Below the pieces are notes generated by a model. That model ran no database searches. It saw only the letters and a list, made by a program, of their open reading frames with translations, and was not told the DNA's origin. Both the position numbers and the translations under genes were made by a program. A stretch of DNA of 64,000 nt from Caecitellus pseudoparvulus (taxonomy: Eukaryota; Bigyra: Bicosoecida). This document shows positions 1-11,228 of this stretch, one piece after another (position 1 is the stretch's first letter; every line of letters begins with the position of its first letter). The DNA lies in contig CBFFRQ010000089.1 in assembly GCA_965644315.1 (NCBI GenBank), positions 1 to 64,000 of the forward strand, read 5' to 3'.

Positions 1-3000
1 TAACCCTAACCCTAACCCTAACCCTAACCCTAACCCTAACCCTAACCCTAACCCTAACCCTAACCCTAACCCTAACCCTAACCCTAACCCTAACCCTAAC
101 CCTAACCCTAACCCTAACCCTAACCCTAACCCTAACCCTAACCCTAACCCTAACCCTAACCCTAACCCTAACCCTAACCCTAACCCTAACCCTAACCCTA
201 ACCCTAACCCTAACCCTAACCCTAACCCTAACCCTAACCCTAACCCTAACCCTAACCCTAACCCTAACCCTAACCCTAACCCTAACCCTAACCCTAACCC
301 TAACCCTAACCCTAACCCTAACCCTAACCCTAACCCTAACCCTAACCCTAACCCTAACCCTAACCCTAACCCTAACCCTAACCCTAACCCTAACCCTAAC
401 CCTAACCCTAACCCTAACCCTAACCCTAACCCTAACCCTAACCCTAACCCTAACCCTAACCCTAACCCTAACCCTAACCCTAACCCTAACCCTAACCCTA
501 ACCCTAACCCTAACCCTAACCCTAACCCTAACCCTAACCCTAACCCTAACCCTAACCCTAACCCTAACCCTAACCCTAACCCTAACCCTAACCCTAACCC
601 TAACCCTAACCCTAACCCTAACCCTAACCCTAACCCTAACCCTAACCCTAACCCTAACCCTAACCCTAACCCTAACCCTAACCCTAACCCTAACCCTAAC
701 CCTAACCCTAACCCTAACCCTAACCCTAACCCTAACCCTAACCCTAACCCTAACCCTAACCCTAACCCTAACCCTAACCCTAACCCTAACCCTAACCCTA
801 ACCCTAACCCTAACCCTAACCCTAACCCTAACCCTAACCCTAACCCTAACCCTAACCCTAACCCTAACCCTAACCCTAACCCTAACCCTAACCCTAACCC
901 TAACCCTAACCCTAACCCTAACCCTAACCCTAACCCTAACCCTAACCCTAACCCTAACCCTAACCCTAACCCTAACCCTAACCCTAACCCTAACCCTAAC
1001 CCTAACCCTAACCCTAACCCTAACCCTAACCCTAACCCTAACCCTAACCCTAACCCTAACCCTAACCCTAACCCTAACCCTAACCCTAACCCTAACCCTA
1101 ACCCTAACCCTAACCCTAACCCTAACCCTAACCCTAACCCTAACCCTAACCCTAACCCTAACCCTAACCCTAACCCTAACCCTAACCCTAACCCTAACCC
1201 TAACCCTAACCCTAACCCTAACCCTAACCCTAACCCTAACCCTAACCCTAACCCTAACCCTAACCCTAACCCTAACCCTAACCCTAACCCTAACCCTAAC
1301 CCTAACCCTAACCCTAACCCTAACCCTAACCCTAACCCTAACCCTAACCCTAACCCTAACCCTAACCCTAACCCTAACCCTAACCCTAACCCTAACCCTA
1401 ACCCTAACCCTAACCCTAACCCTAACCCTAACCCTAACCCTAACCCTAACCCTAACCCTAACCCTAACCCTAACCCTAACCCTAACCCTAACCCTAACCC
1501 TAACCCTAACCCTAACCCTAACCCTAACCCTAACCCTAACCCTAACCCTAACCCTAACCCTAACCCTAACCCTAACCCTAACCCTAACCCTAACCCTAAC
1601 CCTAACCCTAACCCTAACCCTAACCCTAACCCTAACCCTAACCCTAACCCTAACCCTAACCCTAACCCTAACCCTAACCCTAACCCTAACCCTAACCCTA
1701 ACCCTAACCCTAACCCTAACCCTAACCCTAACCCTAACCCTAACCCTAACCCTAACCCTAACCCTAACCCTAACCCTAACCCTAACCCTAACCCTAACCC
1801 TAACCCTAACCCTAACCCTAACCCTAACCCTAACCCTAACCCTAACCCTAACCCTAACCCTAACCCTAACCCTAACCCTAACCCTAACCCTAACCCTAAC
1901 CCTAACCCTAACCCTAACCCTAACCCTAACCCTAACCCTAACCCTAACCCTAACCCTAACCCTAACCCTAACCCTAACCCTAACCCTAACCCTAACCCTA
2001 ACCCTAACCCTAACCCTAACCCTAACCCTAACCCTAACCCTAACCCTAACCCTAACCCTAACCCTAACCCTAACCCTAACCCTAACCCTAACCCTAACCC
2101 TAACCCTAACCCTAACCCTAACCCTAACCCTAACCCTAACCCTAACCCTAACCCTAACCCTAACCCTAACCCTAACCCTAACCCTAACCCTAACCCTAAC
2201 CCTAACCCTAACCCTAACCCTAACCCTAACCCTAACCCTAACCCTAACCCTAACCCTAACCCTAACCCTAACCCTAACCCTAACCCTAACCCTAACCCTA
2301 ACCCTAACCCTAACCCTAACCCTAACCCTAACCCTAACCCTAACCCTAACCCTAACCCTAACCCTAACCCTAACCCTAACCCTAACCCTAACCCTAACCC
2401 TAACCCTAACCCTAACCCTAACCCTAACCCTAACCCTAACCCTAACCCTAACCCTAACCCTAACCCTAACCCTAACCCTAACCCTAACCCTAACCCTAAC
2501 CCTAACCCTAACCCTAACCCTAACCCTAACCCTAACCCTAACCCTAACCCTAACCCTAACCCTAACCCTAACCCTAACCCTAACCCTAACCCTAACCCTA
2601 ACCCTAACCCTAACCCTAACCCTAACCCTAACCCTAACCCTAACCCTAACCCTAACCCTAACCCTAACCCTAACCCTAACCCTAACCCTAACCCTAACCC
2701 TAACCCTAACCCTAACCCTAACCCTAACCCTAACCCTAACCCTAACCCTAACCCTAACCCTAACCCTAACCCTAACCCTAACCCTAACCCTAACCCTAAC
2801 CCTAACCCTAACCCTAACCCTAACCCTAACCCTAACCCTAACCCTAACCCTAACCCTAACCCTAACCCTAACCCTAACCCTAACCCTAACCCTAACCCTA
2901 ACCCTAACCCTAACCCTAACCCTAACCCTAACCCTAACCCTAACCCTAACCCTAACCCTAACCCTAACCCTAACCCTAACCCTAACCCTAACCCTAACCC

Positions 3001-5740
3001 TAACCCTAACCCTAACCCTAACCCTAACCCTAACCCTAACCCTAACCCTAACCCTAACCCTAACCCTAACCCTAACCCTAACCCTAACCCTAACCCTAAC
3101 CCTAACCCTAACCCTAACCCTAACCCTAACCCTAACCCTAACCCTAACCCTAACCCTAACCCTAACCCTAACCCTAACCCTAACCCTAACCCTAACCCTA
3201 ACCCTAACCCTAACCCTAACCCTAACCCTAACCCTAACCCTAACCCTAACCCTAACCCTAACCCTAACCCTAACCCTAACCCTAACCCTAACCCTAACCC
3301 TAACCCTAACCCTAACCCTAACCCTAACCCTAACCCTAACCCTAACCCTAACCCTAACCCTAACCCTAACCCTAACCCTAACCCTAACCCTAACCCTAAC
3401 CCTAACCCTAACCCTAACCCTAACCCTAACCCTAACCCTAACCCTAACCCTAACCCTAACCCTAACCCTAACCCTAACCCTAACCCTAACCCTAACCCTA
3501 ACCCTAACCCTAACCCTAACCCTAACCCTAACCCTAACCCTAACCCTAACCCTAACCCTAACCCTAACCCTAACCCTAACCCTAACCCTAACCCTAACCC
3601 TAACCCTAACCCTAACCCTAACCCTAACCCTAACCCTAACCCTAACCCTAACCCTAACCCTAACCCTAACCCTAACCCTAACCCTAACCCTAACCCTAAC
3701 CCTAACCCTAACCCTAACCCTAACCCTAACCCTAACCCTAACCCTAACCCTAACCCTAACCCTAACCCTAACCCTAACCCTAACCCTAACCCTAACCCTA
3801 ACCCTAACCCTAACCCTAACCCTAACCCTAACCCTAACCCTAACCCTAACCCTAACCCTAACCCTAACCCTAACCCTAACCCTAACCCTAACCCTAACCC
3901 TAACCCTAACCCTAACCCTAACCCTAACCCTAACCCTAACCCTAACCCTAACCCTAACCCTAACCCTAACCCTAACCCTAACCCTAACCCTAACCCTAAC
4001 CCTAACCCTAACCCTAACCCTAACCCTAACCCTAACCCTAACCCTAACCCTAACCCTAACCCTAACCCTAACCCTAACCCTAACCCTAACCCTAACCCTA
4101 ACCCTAACCCTAACCCTAACCCTAACCCTAACCCTAACCCTAACCCTAACCCTAACCCTAACCCTAACCCTAACCCTAACCCTAACCCTAACCCTAACCC
4201 TAACCCTAACCCTAACCCTAACCCTAACCCTAACCCTAACCCTAACCCTAACCCTAACCCTAACCCTAACCCTAACCCTAACCCTAACCCTAACCCTAAC
4301 CCTAACCCTAACCCTAACCCTAACCCTAACCCTAACCCTAACCCTAACCCTAACCCTAACCCTAACCCTAACCCTAACCCTAACCCTAACCCTAACCCTA
4401 ACCCTAACCCTAACCCTAACCCTAACCCTAACCCTAACCCTAACCCTAACCCTAACCCTAACCCTAACCCTAACCCTAACCCTAACCCTAACCCTAACCC
4501 TAACCCTAACCCTAACCCTAACCCTAACCCTAACCCTAACCCTAACCCTAACCCTAACCCTAACCCTAACCCTAACCCTAACCCTAACCCTAACCCTAAC
4601 CCTAACCCTAACCCTAACCCTAACCCTAACCCTAACCCTAACCCTAACCCTAACCCTAACCCTAACCCTAACCCTAACCCTAACCCTAACCCTAACCCTA
4701 ACCCTAACCCTAACCCTAACCCTAACCCTAACCCTAACCCTAACCCTAACCCTAACCCTAACCCTAACCCTAACCCTAACCCTAACCCTAACCCTAACCC
4801 TAACCCTAACCCTAACCCTAACCCTAACCCTAACCCTAACCCTAACCCTAACCCTAACCCTAACCCTAACCCTAACCCTAACCCTAACCCTAACCCTAAC
4901 CCTAACCCTAACCCTAACCCTAACCCTAACCCTAACCCTAACCCTAACCCTAACCCTAACCCTAACCCTAACCCTAACCCTAACCCTAACCCTAACCCTA
5001 ACCCTAACCCTAACCCTAACCCTAACCCTAACCCTAACCCTAACCCTAACCCTAACCCTAACCCTAACCCTAACCCTAACCCTAACCCTAACCCTAACCC
5101 TAACCCTAACCCTAACCCTAACCCTAACCCTAACCCTAACCCTAACCCTAACCCTAACCCTAACCCTAACCCTAACCCTAACCCTAACCCTAACCCTAAC
5201 CCTAACCCTAACCCTAACCCTAACCCTAACCCTAACCCTAACCCTAACCCTAACCCTAACCCTAACCCTAACCCTAACCCTAACCCTAACCCTAACCCTA
5301 ACCCTAACCCTAACCCTAACCCTAACCCTAACCCTAACCCTAACCCTAACCCTAACCCTAACCCTAACCCTAACCCTAACCCTAACCCTAACCCTAACCC
5401 TAACCCTAACCCTAACCCTAACCCTAACCCTAACCCTAACCCTAACCCTAACCCTAACCCTAACCCTAACCCTAACCCTAACCCTAACCCTAACCCTAAC
5501 CCTAACCCTAACCCTAACCCTAACCCTAACCCTAACCCTAACCCTAACCCTAACCCTAACCCTAACCCTAACCCTAACCCTAACCCTAACCCTAACCCTA
5601 ACCCTAACCCTAACCCTAACCCTAACCCTAACCCTAACCCTAACCCTAACCCTAACCCTAACCCTAACCCTAACCCTAACCCTAACCCTAACCCTAACCC
5701 TAACCCTAACCCTAACCCTAACCCTAACCCTAACCCTAAC
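1..5740. repeat. Telomere, (CCCTAA)n on the + strand
   Basis: About 956 head-to-tail copies of the hexamer CCCTAA with no variant unit that I can see, beginning at base 1 and ending abruptly at 5740 where unique sequence starts. The G-rich strand reads TTAGGG and runs out to the chromosome end, so base 1 is a true left end. TTAGGG is shared by animals, fungi and many protists and does not identify the organism. Confidence 0.98.
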
Positions 5741-5921
5741 TTTCCAAATGTCAAGCTAATCACAAGTTGTGAAGTGCTAACATTGCCTAATCCAGGCGCT
5801 CGTGCACCCAAGTGTGGTGTTGCACAGTGCTTGCTGGTTGGGTGGTGCGCACCGGGGCGGGGTAGTGCGAATTCCGCACACCATCGCACCGTGGCTCCCA
5901 GTTTGCGCCCTCGGTCGGGGC

Positions 5922-8048
5922 ATGCACCTGGGATCGACATCAAAAGCATCATTGACAAGCATCATGAACGCCCAAGTGGATCAAGTCCTGGGGGTCCTCT
6001 TCGTGGAGGGGTGCCTGAAGCGCAAGCAAGTGCTCGGCCCCAGAACAGGTGTCTTCACTGACATGCCACGTCGGGGTGCCGCACGCACCTTCGAGCTTGG
6101 AGGACCCCTGCCCAAGACTGATCATGATAGTTCATCTTCGGCACGGGACATGTGGCTCGAGGTCTATGGGGAAGCCGCCGAACGGCTGATCCCAGGGCTG
6201 AGTGCGGAATTCGGCAACGCCAATGCGGCCCTGCGCCAGGGACCCACCGGATCGCCAACCATCCTCGTCACGCTCGGAAGTGAGGGTGATTCACCAACAG
6301 TGGCACGTCAACTTCGCATTCTTGCTGCTCAAGAGGACGACTTCGCCATTCGAGTCGGCCAAGGTGGGTTCGTCGCCGTGGCCTACACCAACACCAAGCA
6401 GTTCGCATCGGCGAAGGCGAAAGTGAAGGTGAAGGCCCACCCCACCGCCATCCAAGTGGCCCACCAAGTGACCAAGGAAGCAACCGAAATCGCCTGCCAG
6501 TCAGGTGATGTTGCCAAGGTCATGTGCCTCGTTAGGTCCCACTTCGACCATGGCCCCGTGCCAGCCCAAGCCGTCCGTCCCAGTGTCAGACAATCCGTCC
6601 CCTCCGAGGGTGATGCACCTGTCGACACCAAGACACCATCGACCTGGACTGACACTCAGCTCGACAAGGCACCGAAGAAGAAGAAGACCCGTCGAGGCAA
6701 GCGAGGAAAGGGCAAGTCAGCCGGACGATCCCTCACCTTCGAGGACGTCTTCATCAAGAACGTCCGGCCACCTGCACCTCGACCAACCTCACCACCTGCC
6801 ACCCAAGGCTCACCCAAAGATACCGTCACCACCCCTGTGGTGCATGCCATGTTGCCTTCATCAAGGGTGCAGCGGGGCGTCGACCGCAAGTGGCCGTCCC
6901 CCACCCCGTCGGGCGAGGCAAGCCCCGAGGTGCACCGGTATCGGCCGTCTGCAGCAGCAGCATGGGAGGTGATCACAAGGGTGGTGCCTCTTCATGACAG
7001 TGTGCGGACACCCGAGCACCTGGCCGAGTACCCCATCAAGCCTGGCCCTCTGGCCGACCTGCTGTCATCGACCCACGTGTACTCTAACGTGGGGGGGCGG
7101 GCCTGTGTCCAGGCCTGTCTCGAGACGGCAGCAGGGGAGAGGGTCTTCGAGGCTGGGGACCTCCTCCTACTCCAGCATGCAGCCACCATCAACGCTGCCC
7201 AGCTTGCCTTCAAGCACATGGTCAGGCAGCTGGAGGGGGTGGTCAGTGACTCGTCCAGCTCGGACATCATGGACGTCGGCCAGAAGCCACCCTCCCCCTT
7301 CCGCTCAGACGGGCAACGGGTGGCCGTCTTCCGCAACATGCTGCACCAGCACTCGCCGGATGACACCTTCCTGGCCCCAGGTACACCACCAGTCCTGCTT
7401 CCCGGCCTGCACCTGCTCATCGACCGCATCAACCAAGGGTACCGTGCCCCAGCCGGGCATGATGACCTTGGCCAGGCCGGCGTCGACCCCAGCCAGGTTG
7501 ATGAAGAGGGTGACCAAGAGGGGCACCTCGACGGAGTGCTGTATGCCTTCGCACTTCGAGAGGTGTGGACCGACAACACGGCCCATCTGCAGCTCATCCT
7601 CGTCGACCATGATCGAGGCAAGCTGGTGCTGTGGAACCCCGACATCCCTGACCTCCATGACGAGCTGCCCCTGCACAAGTGCATGACCCGGCTGGCAGCC
7701 GAAGGCATCAACGTCTTGTACCGGATCTGGACCACACCCGAGGCGGGCAGTCCAGCACCCTTCCGGGACAGGCTTCGAGGGGCACTCCAGTCTCTCCGAG
7801 ATGACTTCCCCCCCCTGCCTCACAAGGCCACCGACGGCACCGTGCACCCCCAGACCCTCATCGCTGGCAAGGGCACAAGGGTGGCCATGCCTCATGGGCG
7901 GATGACCCGACAGCAGGCCGCCACCCTGGAGGCTGAGGTCAAGGACCCCCTCAAGCGGCTGGTGCCTGAAGACGGCGAGGGTCGCCTGCCCAAGGTCAAG
8001 GATGTGCCCCACATCTCGATCGGGCAGATGGGTGGACGCCTGATGTAA
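5922..8048 (+). CDS. Retroelement ORF with basic tract and possible Josephin-like cysteine protease domain
   Basis: A 708-residue reading frame from the first in-frame ATG; an alternative ATG lies at 5964 and the frame is open back to a stop at 5778. I do not recognise it as a whole. The first third is mixed alpha/beta. Around residue 252 there is a dense Lys/Arg tract (KKKKTRRGKRGKGK), typical of nucleic-acid-binding gag/ORF1 proteins, followed by a Pro/Ser-rich linker. From about residue 390 a globular domain begins with the motif ACVQACLETAAGERVF. Later come AHLQLILVDHD and LVLWNPD, giving a Cys395, His555, Asn572 order. This resembles the Josephin family of deubiquitinases, which have a CxQxCLxN motif and a His followed about 15 residues later by Asn. 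The family call is my inference from pattern only. The ORF stops 615 bases before the inner telomere island. Confidence 0.55.
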   Translation: MHLGSTSKASLTSIMNAQVDQVLGVLFVEGCLKRKQVLGPRTGVFTDMPRRGAARTFELGGPLPKTDHDSSSSARDMWLEVYGEAAERLIPGLSAEFGNANAALRQGPTGSPTILVTLGSEGDSPTVARQLRILAAQEDDFAIRVGQGGFVAVAYTNTKQFASAKAKVKVKAHPTAIQVAHQVTKEATEIACQSGDVAKVMCLVRSHFDHGPVPAQAVRPSVRQSVPSEGDAPVDTKTPSTWTDTQLDKAPKKKKTRRGKRGKGKSAGRSLTFEDVFIKNVRPPAPRPTSPPATQGSPKDTVTTPVVHAMLPSSRVQRGVDRKWPSPTPSGEASPEVHRYRPSAAAAWEVITRVVPLHDSVRTPEHLAEYPIKPGPLADLLSSTHVYSNVGGRACVQACLETAAGERVFEAGDLLLLQHAATINAAQLAFKHMVRQLEGVVSDSSSSDIMDVGQKPPSPFRSDGQRVAVFRNMLHQHSPDDTFLAPGTPPVLLPGLHLLIDRINQGYRAPAGHDDLGQAGVDPSQVDEEGDQEGHLDGVLYAFALREVWTDNTAHLQLILVDHDRGKLVLWNPDIPDLHDELPLHKCMTRLAAEGINVLYRIWTTPEAGSPAPFRDRLRGALQSLRDDFPPLPHKATDGTVHPQTLIAGKGTRVAMPHGRMTRQQAATLEAEVKDPLKRLVPEDGEGRLPKVKDVPHISIGQMGGRLM

Positions 8049-8663
8049 GTCACCTGTGGGGGCATACTCCCTGTGCCACACATGACTGAAGCTTTGTGTC
8101 GCGACCGACGCACATAGCTGACATCGGACATTGGAAAGTCCAACCCAACCTCACCATCACCAACCCAACATCGATACCAACACATCAGGACTCGGCTCAG
8201 TGGAAGGGGAAGGCACTTGCAGCAAGATCTGTGAGGCCGCCCCCAAACCTGAGCCGAAGGGACAGCCGGGCTGGGTCGTGTGCTTGCATCTCAGCAACAC
8301 CCAGTCCGTGTCGAGTCCATATCCTCCAGCCCACACCGCCACCCAAGCCAAGCAAGTCGGGTCTCCACCCCTGGACATCGGACCGAGACGGACGAGACTG
8401 GACTGGACGGACAAGACAAGAGTGGACCGAGACCTGGACCTACACCTCAAGACCATCCCACCGGGGCGGGCGCTGAAGCGCCAAGACAGACGGCGACTTA
8501 TACAACGGACACGAGTCTGTGCTAGTCGCAAAGCCGTGCAAGCGGTGCCGTCGTGGTGTCTGTGTCACTGCATTCTGTTGTGGCGCAGGTGGCACCACAT
8601 GTCCAAGCCCAAGCTGTACCATGATGTAGCCTGCATGGAGGCAATCTGCAATGCATTGAGTAG
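8049..8663 (+). other. E1 3' untranslated region
   Basis: No ORF worth keeping. The middle part is rich in GGAC/GACC-type purine and pyrimidine runs. The last 200 bases contain the conserved hairpin pair and the terminal AATGCATTG shared with the neighbouring elements. It ends at GAGTAG, just before CTAACC. Confidence 0.6.
8469..8519 (+). promoter_or_regulatory. Conserved two-hairpin 3' UTR motif, copy in E1
   Basis: Hairpin 1 is GGCGC-TGAA-GCGCC (8469-8482). Hairpin 2 is CGGAC-ACGA-GTCTG (8506-8519, one G.U pair). They are separated by 23 bases. The same pair at the same spacing and the same distance from the 3' end (about 140 bases) occurs at 11177 and 12014 with different loops and compensated stems. 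Such structures often serve as the reverse-transcriptase recognition site for target-primed reverse transcription. That role is inferred here. Confidence 0.65.
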
Positions 8664-8729
8664 CTAACCTAACCCTAACCCTAACCCTACCCTAACCCTA
8701 ACCCTAACCCTAACCCCTAACCCCTAACC
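8664..8729. repeat. Interstitial telomere repeat island
   Basis: About 65 bases of CTAACC, CCCTAA and slightly degenerate variants (CCCTAC, CCCCTAA). It separates the 3' end of element E1 from the 5'-truncated start of E2. The variants show that this stretch is older and less maintained than the terminal array. Confidence 0.95.
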
Positions 8730-10541
8730 GAACATCCCGCCAAGACCCGCGCCCTCACCCTGCAACAAGCGGGGCTTGCTTGCATCCAAGCCGGGTTCAC
8801 TGCGGGCGCGCTGCTCAGTGCCACTTGGCTCGATGTGCAGCAGCGGCACCTAGTTGGGTGTGCCACTGTCACCTCGGCCGCCGACTACATGCTGTCCACC
8901 CAAGCCAACAGCTCCCTGCTTCCGCTGCGTGACGTTGACCGCGGCGTCGCCCTCGCCCTCGACAGGACACAAGTGGGCTCGCAGAGTGCACTCATGCGCC
9001 CGCACAGCTACGCCAAGCTGGCGCTGTGTGGAGTCCTGCCTGCCCACATCCGCTCCACGCAACTGCGGATCGGGATGCTTGTTAAGGCCCTCCGCATGCT
9101 ACACTCGGATACCCCCCTTGCCCGAGCCCTGTGCCTGACCATCCCGCAGGCCCTTGACCTCATGCCTGCCTTGATGTCGACGACCTTCATCGTCGACACC
9201 ATCGCTGATGGAGGTCGGCTTCGAGCTGCCAGTGTCCCTGCACCGTGGGCACTGCATGCCCTCTTGGACCTCTGGCTCCTGGGCTGCATGCCAGACCCTG
9301 CACAGCTTCGGCTCGCATGTGCACCTGGCTCTGAGCATGCTGCCACAGCCCTTGCCCAAGTCCTTGCCGGACTGAAGGCCACCCCTGGTCTGCACAGGTC
9401 TACGGTGGTTGGGGTGGCCGCCAGCGAGTCGTCGTCCATGACCGAACCCCCCGCCTTCCCGGCTGACACTCCTTGGGCCCTGCGTCGCCAAGTCCTTGCT
9501 TCATACCTCCATGTAGTCCAGGCGGTGCCGAGTGCAGTTGCCCACTACACCACCGACAGCCGCATCCCCCAAGTGCAGAAGCCCAGGCCCTATCATCTTG
9601 GGCCTGGTGCGCAGCACTTCGTGTGGCTCCATCCACTGCCACACGGGGTGAACCCCCTCTTCTGGGTCTGCTCCGATGACAGGCCCACCAGGGTGAAGGT
9701 GCACCACTTCCAGACTCTTCAACTTCTCCACGGAGGGGACAGTGCCACCCAGTACGAGTGCTGTCCGATCTGCGGACTCAGCACTGACGAACAGCTGCAC
9801 GTGCACATCTTGCTGCACTGCACCCACCATGAACTCACCCTGGCACGCCAACACACGATGGCCAAGTTCAAGGAACTTGCCAACCGGTCAGCTGTGCCTG
9901 AGTCCGCGGCGGGCCAAGTGCAGTGCCTGCCCATCCCCCCCAAGATCCTTCAGACCCTTGTCTGTGCCCCGGACTCAGAGCCGCGGAGCCTGCGGGACCT
10001 CGAGGTCCTCCACAGGCTCCTGCTCTGCGGGCAGTGGCCCCACCGGTGGGGGCTGCCCGATGATGACCAGCTCGTCACCATGAGAGAGGCTGCCGTCCTC
10101 TCCCACCCCCACCTCGTCCACCGTGCTGGTCCTTGCCGTGTCCGTGCTCCAGCTGGATGGCAAGACATTCTGCGCAGCGCGGTCGAGTTCACAGCAAAGG
10201 CGTGGCGGATCACAGTCACTTACATGTTGCGCATGACTGATCCTCAGCACCTTGCAGTCCAGAGGCATGCTGAATACCTGTGGTGGGCGGTGCATGGGCG
10301 CGGGGCTCCTCTACCTGGACGCACGCAGCCAGTGCGGTCAGCAGCCACGCGGCACACGCGCAGGCCTCGCACTCGCCGCAGGGCACGCACCTTCTTCCCT
10401 GCCAAGGCGGGCCAAGTGCCGTCCACGGAGGGCAAGGTGCAGAGGACGCTGCAGCACTTCATGGGGCCTCAGCCAGCCCATGCAGACACTGATGGTGAGG
10501 GGGAAGGGCCCAGCGGTTCCTGTGAAGAGAGCGAGGAGTAA
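8730..10541 (+). CDS. Non-LTR reverse transcriptase, C-terminal fragment with zinc knuckle
   Basis: A 603-codon open frame that runs straight out of the telomere repeat with no usable ATG, so it is a 5'-truncated piece of a longer protein. The first 150 residues (AGFTAGALLSATWLDVQQRH and a stretch around RPHSYAKLALCGVLPAHIRS) look like the thumb and connector that follow the palm of non-LTR reverse transcriptases. At about 9759-9798 it encodes CCPICGLSTDEQLHVHILLHC, abbreviated Cx2Cx8Hx6C. This is the CCHC knuckle found near the C terminus of many non-LTR reverse transcriptases. About 230 residues follow, ending in an Arg-rich segment (TRRPRTRRRAR) and an acidic tail. The catalytic palm with its YxDD box is missing. 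I cannot recognise a PD-(D/E)XK endonuclease after the knuckle with certainty. Confidence 0.65.
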   Translation, partial: EHPAKTRALTLQQAGLACIQAGFTAGALLSATWLDVQQRHLVGCATVTSAADYMLSTQANSSLLPLRDVDRGVALALDRTQVGSQSALMRPHSYAKLALCGVLPAHIRSTQLRIGMLVKALRMLHSDTPLARALCLTIPQALDLMPALMSTTFIVDTIADGGRLRAASVPAPWALHALLDLWLLGCMPDPAQLRLACAPGSEHAATALAQVLAGLKATPGLHRSTVVGVAASESSSMTEPPAFPADTPWALRRQVLASYLHVVQAVPSAVAHYTTDSRIPQVQKPRPYHLGPGAQHFVWLHPLPHGVNPLFWVCSDDRPTRVKVHHFQTLQLLHGGDSATQYECCPICGLSTDEQLHVHILLHCTHHELTLARQHTMAKFKELANRSAVPESAAGQVQCLPIPPKILQTLVCAPDSEPRSLRDLEVLHRLLLCGQWPHRWGLPDDDQLVTMREAAVLSHPHLVHRAGPCRVRAPAGWQDILRSAVEFTAKAWRITVTYMLRMTDPQHLAVQRHAEYLWWAVHGRGAPLPGRTQPVRSAATRHTRRPRTRRRARTFFPAKAGQVPSTEGKVQRTLQHFMGPQPAHADTDGEGEGPSGSCEESEE

Positions 10542-10637
10542 GGCGGAACGCAGGCGCAAGTGCGGGGCGTGGAACAGCCACGCTTGTGGCCGCGCTTACC
10601 TTCCACGTGCGTCCTGACGTGATGATCCTGTGTGAAG

Positions 10638-10653
10638 CGTGGTGATAACCACG
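10638..10653 (+). promoter_or_regulatory. Proximal 3' UTR hairpin of E2
   Basis: CGTGGT-GATA-ACCACG, a perfect six-pair stem with a four-base loop, about 100 bases after the reverse transcriptase stop codon. The same stem with a GACA loop is found at 11423-11438 in element E3. The conserved stem with a changed loop suggests selection on RNA structure. Confidence 0.5.
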
Positions 10654-11176
10654 GTAGCAAGAGACAGCTGATGAAGATCTTACCTTTTCAACTCTTTATA
10701 ACCTGCGAGTAGCGGTGGAGTGAGCGGGAGCGCGCCTCGGGCCGCGGCGCGTGTGCAGCCGCAGTGCTGCACGGCCGCGGCTCGGATGGCGGCTGACGAC
10801 GAAGCAAGCTCACTCACCGTGAAACCAGGGCGTGACGGGTTGTAGAGAAATGTCTTCTTCCTTCCTGTATGCCCCTTGACGTGCGCGGTGTGCTCTGTGG
10901 TGCAGGCGCGTGTGTGTGCACGGGTGCTGGTGTGGGTGGTCAATTTCCGCACCACGCACCCGGCCGAGTTCCCGCGCAGAGGCGGAGCACACACCTCATG
11001 GAGGGCGCAGAGAGGCCTATGAGGGCCACAGAAGAGGTGGGATGTGATTTTGGATTATGGTCTGTTGTCGAGACTGCGCGGATGCCTGGGTGTGCTCTGG
11101 TGTGCCCCAGGTGTCTGGCGCGAGAGGAGCAAGGGGTGAAGTGAAGCGGAGGAGGACCAAGAAGATGAATTGGAGC

Positions 11177-11228
11177 GGGCAGGGACCTGCCCTAGCAAGC
11201 GGCGGCATGTATAACGGGCGCAAGCCTG
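11177..11228 (+). promoter_or_regulatory. Conserved two-hairpin 3' UTR motif, copy in E2
   Basis: Hairpin 1 is GGGCAG-GGAC-CTGCCC (11177-11192). Hairpin 2 is CGGGC-GCAA-GCCTG (11215-11228), with a GNRA-type loop. They are separated by 22 bases that include TAGCAAGCGGCGGC, identical to E3. Relative to E1 and E3, the two inner pairs of hairpin 1 and the fourth pair of hairpin 2 are changed on both sides, so pairing is kept. Confidence 0.7.

Larger units (their letters stand above)
5741..8663 (+). mobile_element. Telomere-nested retroelement copy E1 (gag-like ORF and 3' UTR)
   Basis: This unit lies between the terminal telomere array and an inner telomere-repeat island at 8664. It holds one long ORF followed by about 600 bases of 3' UTR. 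It ends in AATGCATTG a few bases before the CTAACC repeats. The same end, and the same two-hairpin motif about 140 bases before it, occur in the two neighbouring units. Direct abutment to telomere repeat at both ends is what telomere-targeting non-LTR retrotransposons leave behind (SART/TRAS in silkworm, HeT-A/TART in flies). The 3' end points to the centromere, as in HeT-A. No reverse transcriptase is present in this copy. Assignment as a retroelement rests on the shared 3' end with E2, which does encode a reverse transcriptase piece. Confidence 0.7.

Noticed and set aside
1-5740. CRISPR-like regular repeat
   Set aside because: There are no spacers; it is a pure hexamer telomere array in a eukaryote.
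5774-6061. Small ORF overlapping the start of the E1 ORF
   Set aside because: Different frame, no motif, and overlaps a much longer frame with coherent composition.
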